From: Hohaiivirga sp031547465
GTDB lineage: Bacteria; Pseudomonadota; Alphaproteobacteria; Rhizobiales; Beijerinckiaceae
Direction of reading: 5' to 3'
NCBI GenBank assembly: GCA_031547465.1
Contig: JAVBRX010000107.1
Span: forward strand, 1 to 7,900
Length of the DNA stretch: 7,900 nucleotides
Made by a program: the position numbers and the translations under genes. The notes under the pieces are model-generated. The model was not told the DNA's origin. It saw nothing but the letters and a program-made list of their open reading frames with translations, and ran no database searches. This document shows positions 7,382 to 7,900 of this stretch, one piece after another. Positions within the stretch are counted from its first letter, which is position 1; each line of letters starts with the position of its first letter.

Positions 7382-7422
7382 TTCGGGATTGTCGCGTATC
7401 CGATGGCTAACATCTTAGAAAC

Positions 7423-7713
7423 ATGAAGGAAAATCGCCAACGCCTTGATAAGTGGTTATGGTTCTGCCGGTTCGTCAAATCCAGAAGTTCGGCGGCGCAA
7501 CTCATTTCTGACGGGTTCGTTCGCGTCAACGGTGTGCGGGCGATTGACCCGGCAAAGACGTTGAGTATCGGCGATGTGGTGACGGTCAGCCTACCGCGCG
7601 GGTCGCGGGTGGTACGGGTTGAACAGCTTGGGCAACGGCGCGGCCCAGCAACCGAGGCAGTGGGCTTGTTTGCCGATTTGTCGGTCGTGACCGTAAGTTA
7701 TGATTCAAAATAA
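7423..7713 (+). CDS. S4-domain RNA-binding protein, Hsp15/HslR-like
   Basis: A 96-residue basic protein made almost entirely of one S4 RNA-binding domain. The opening RLDKWLWF (7-14), the helix with SRSSAAQLISDGFVRVNG (20-37) and the SIGDVVTVSL strand (48-57) are typical of the Hsp15/HslR group (COG1188), as is RRGPATEA (72-79). E. coli Hsp15 is about 133 residues and binds stalled 50S subunits that carry a nascent chain. This protein is shorter and lacks the C-terminal extension, so the same role is only possible. No start codon lies further upstream before an in-frame stop (TAA at 7408), so the ATG at 7423 is favoured, although its Shine-Dalgarno is weak. It follows the helicase gene by 41 bases with no terminator between, which suggests a two-gene RNA-handling transcript. 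The stop is TAA at 7711. Confidence 0.9.
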   Translation: MKENRQRLDKWLWFCRFVKSRSSAAQLISDGFVRVNGVRAIDPAKTLSIGDVVTVSLPRGSRVVRVEQLGQRRGPATEAVGLFADLSVVTVSYDSK

Positions 7714-7721
7714 CGTTTTAC

Positions 7722-7750
7722 TTGTCATGGAGCCGCCAAGGGGATAGAGC
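7722..7750 (+). promoter_or_regulatory. fdxA: Candidate promoter for fdxA
   Basis: TTGTCA (7722-7727) is followed, after 16 or 17 bases, by ATAGAG or TAGAGC (7744-7750). The -35 box is good; the -10 box is poor. It starts nine bases after the S4-protein stop. It is the only plausible promoter I see before fdxA, and it would place the hairpin at 7770-7801 inside the fdxA leader. Confidence 0.3.
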
Positions 7751-7769
7751 GCCTTTGATGGATCTTAGA

Positions 7770-7801
7770 CGAACGGGCCATGCAACTGCATGGTCCGTTT
7801 G
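7770..7801 (+). terminator. Strong hairpin between the S4-protein gene and fdxA, probable terminator
   Basis: CGAACGGGCCATGCA (7770-7784) and TGCATGGTCCGTTTG (7787-7801) are inverted copies with two G-U pairs and a 2-base centre (effective loop about 4). The stem is about 14-15 bp. It lies 56 bases after the S4-protein stop. The T-run is short (TTT, partly in the stem, then GCAATATGG), so it may terminate imperfectly. It could equally protect a 3' end or act in the fdxA leader. Confidence 0.6.
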
Positions 7802-7838
7802 CAATATGGCCTGTTTGAAATGAGGAGATGACCGCACC

Positions 7839-7900
7839 ATGACGTATGTCGTTGTCGAGAATTGCATCAAGTGCAAATACACGGATTGCGTCGAGGTCTG
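7839..7900 (+). CDS. fdxA: 7Fe ferredoxin FdxA, first 20 codons (3' end outside window)
   Basis: The ATG at 7839 begins MTYVVVENCIKCKYTDCVEV, which matches the start of bacterial 7Fe ferredoxins ([3Fe-4S] plus [4Fe-4S]) such as Azotobacter ferredoxin I. The visible cysteines are at residues 9, 12 and 17, and the last two bases (TG) fit the expected next cysteine. By family alignment, C9 and C17 bind the 3Fe cluster and the next cysteine binds the 4Fe cluster. The protein is a small cytoplasmic electron carrier; the partner is not known from this sequence. A strong GAGGAG Shine-Dalgarno (7822-7827) lies 11 bases before the start. The family is about 110 residues, so most of the gene is missing. 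The frame runs open to the window edge. Confidence 0.92.
   Translation, partial: MTYVVVENCIKCKYTDCVEV

Overview
The window is ordinary chromosomal sequence from an alphaproteobacterium, most likely of the Hyphomicrobiales (Rhizobiales). Three things point there. There is an aerobic-pathway cobaltochelatase CobT. The ribosomal protein L28 is of the alphaproteobacterial type. There is also a very large Suv3-like DExH helicase followed by a small S4-domain protein and an FdxA-type 7Fe ferredoxin, a gene order I recall from that group. The DNA looks GC-rich throughout the genes, and the intergenic regions are AT-richer. I see no transposase, phage gene, tRNA or rRNA, CRISPR array, or sign of recent transfer.

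Layout from left to right. Positions 1-1437 hold the 3' part of cobT (plus strand, 5' end outside the window). It converges on a queuosine-precursor (preQ0) transporter gene on the minus strand (2096 to 1452), with only 14 bases between the two stop codons. Upstream of the transporter on the minus strand lies rpmB (2491 to 2201), separated from it by a likely weak terminator. The 455-base divergent region between rpmB and a secreted DUF3108 protein (2947-3762, plus strand) holds candidate promoters in both directions, a short tandem direct repeat, and a hairpin that would bury the rpmB ribosome-binding site. A structured 226-base spacer follows. Then come the 1130-codon helicase gene (3989-7381), an Hsp15-like S4 RNA-binding protein (7423-7713), a strong hairpin, and the first 62 bases of fdxA (from 7839).

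Themes. Most of the window is housekeeping. CobT serves cobalamin synthesis, the transporter serves queuosine salvage for tRNA modification, and L28 is part of the 50S subunit. The helicase and S4 protein are a closely spaced RNA-handling pair, and FdxA is an electron carrier. The points that most deserve a second look are the SD-sequestering hairpin in the rpmB leader, the placement of a 15-bp hairpin between the S4 gene and fdxA, the bipartite acidic-then-basic tail of the helicase with a distinct terminal segment, and the uncharacterised periplasmic DUF3108 protein. I found no new multi-gene system.
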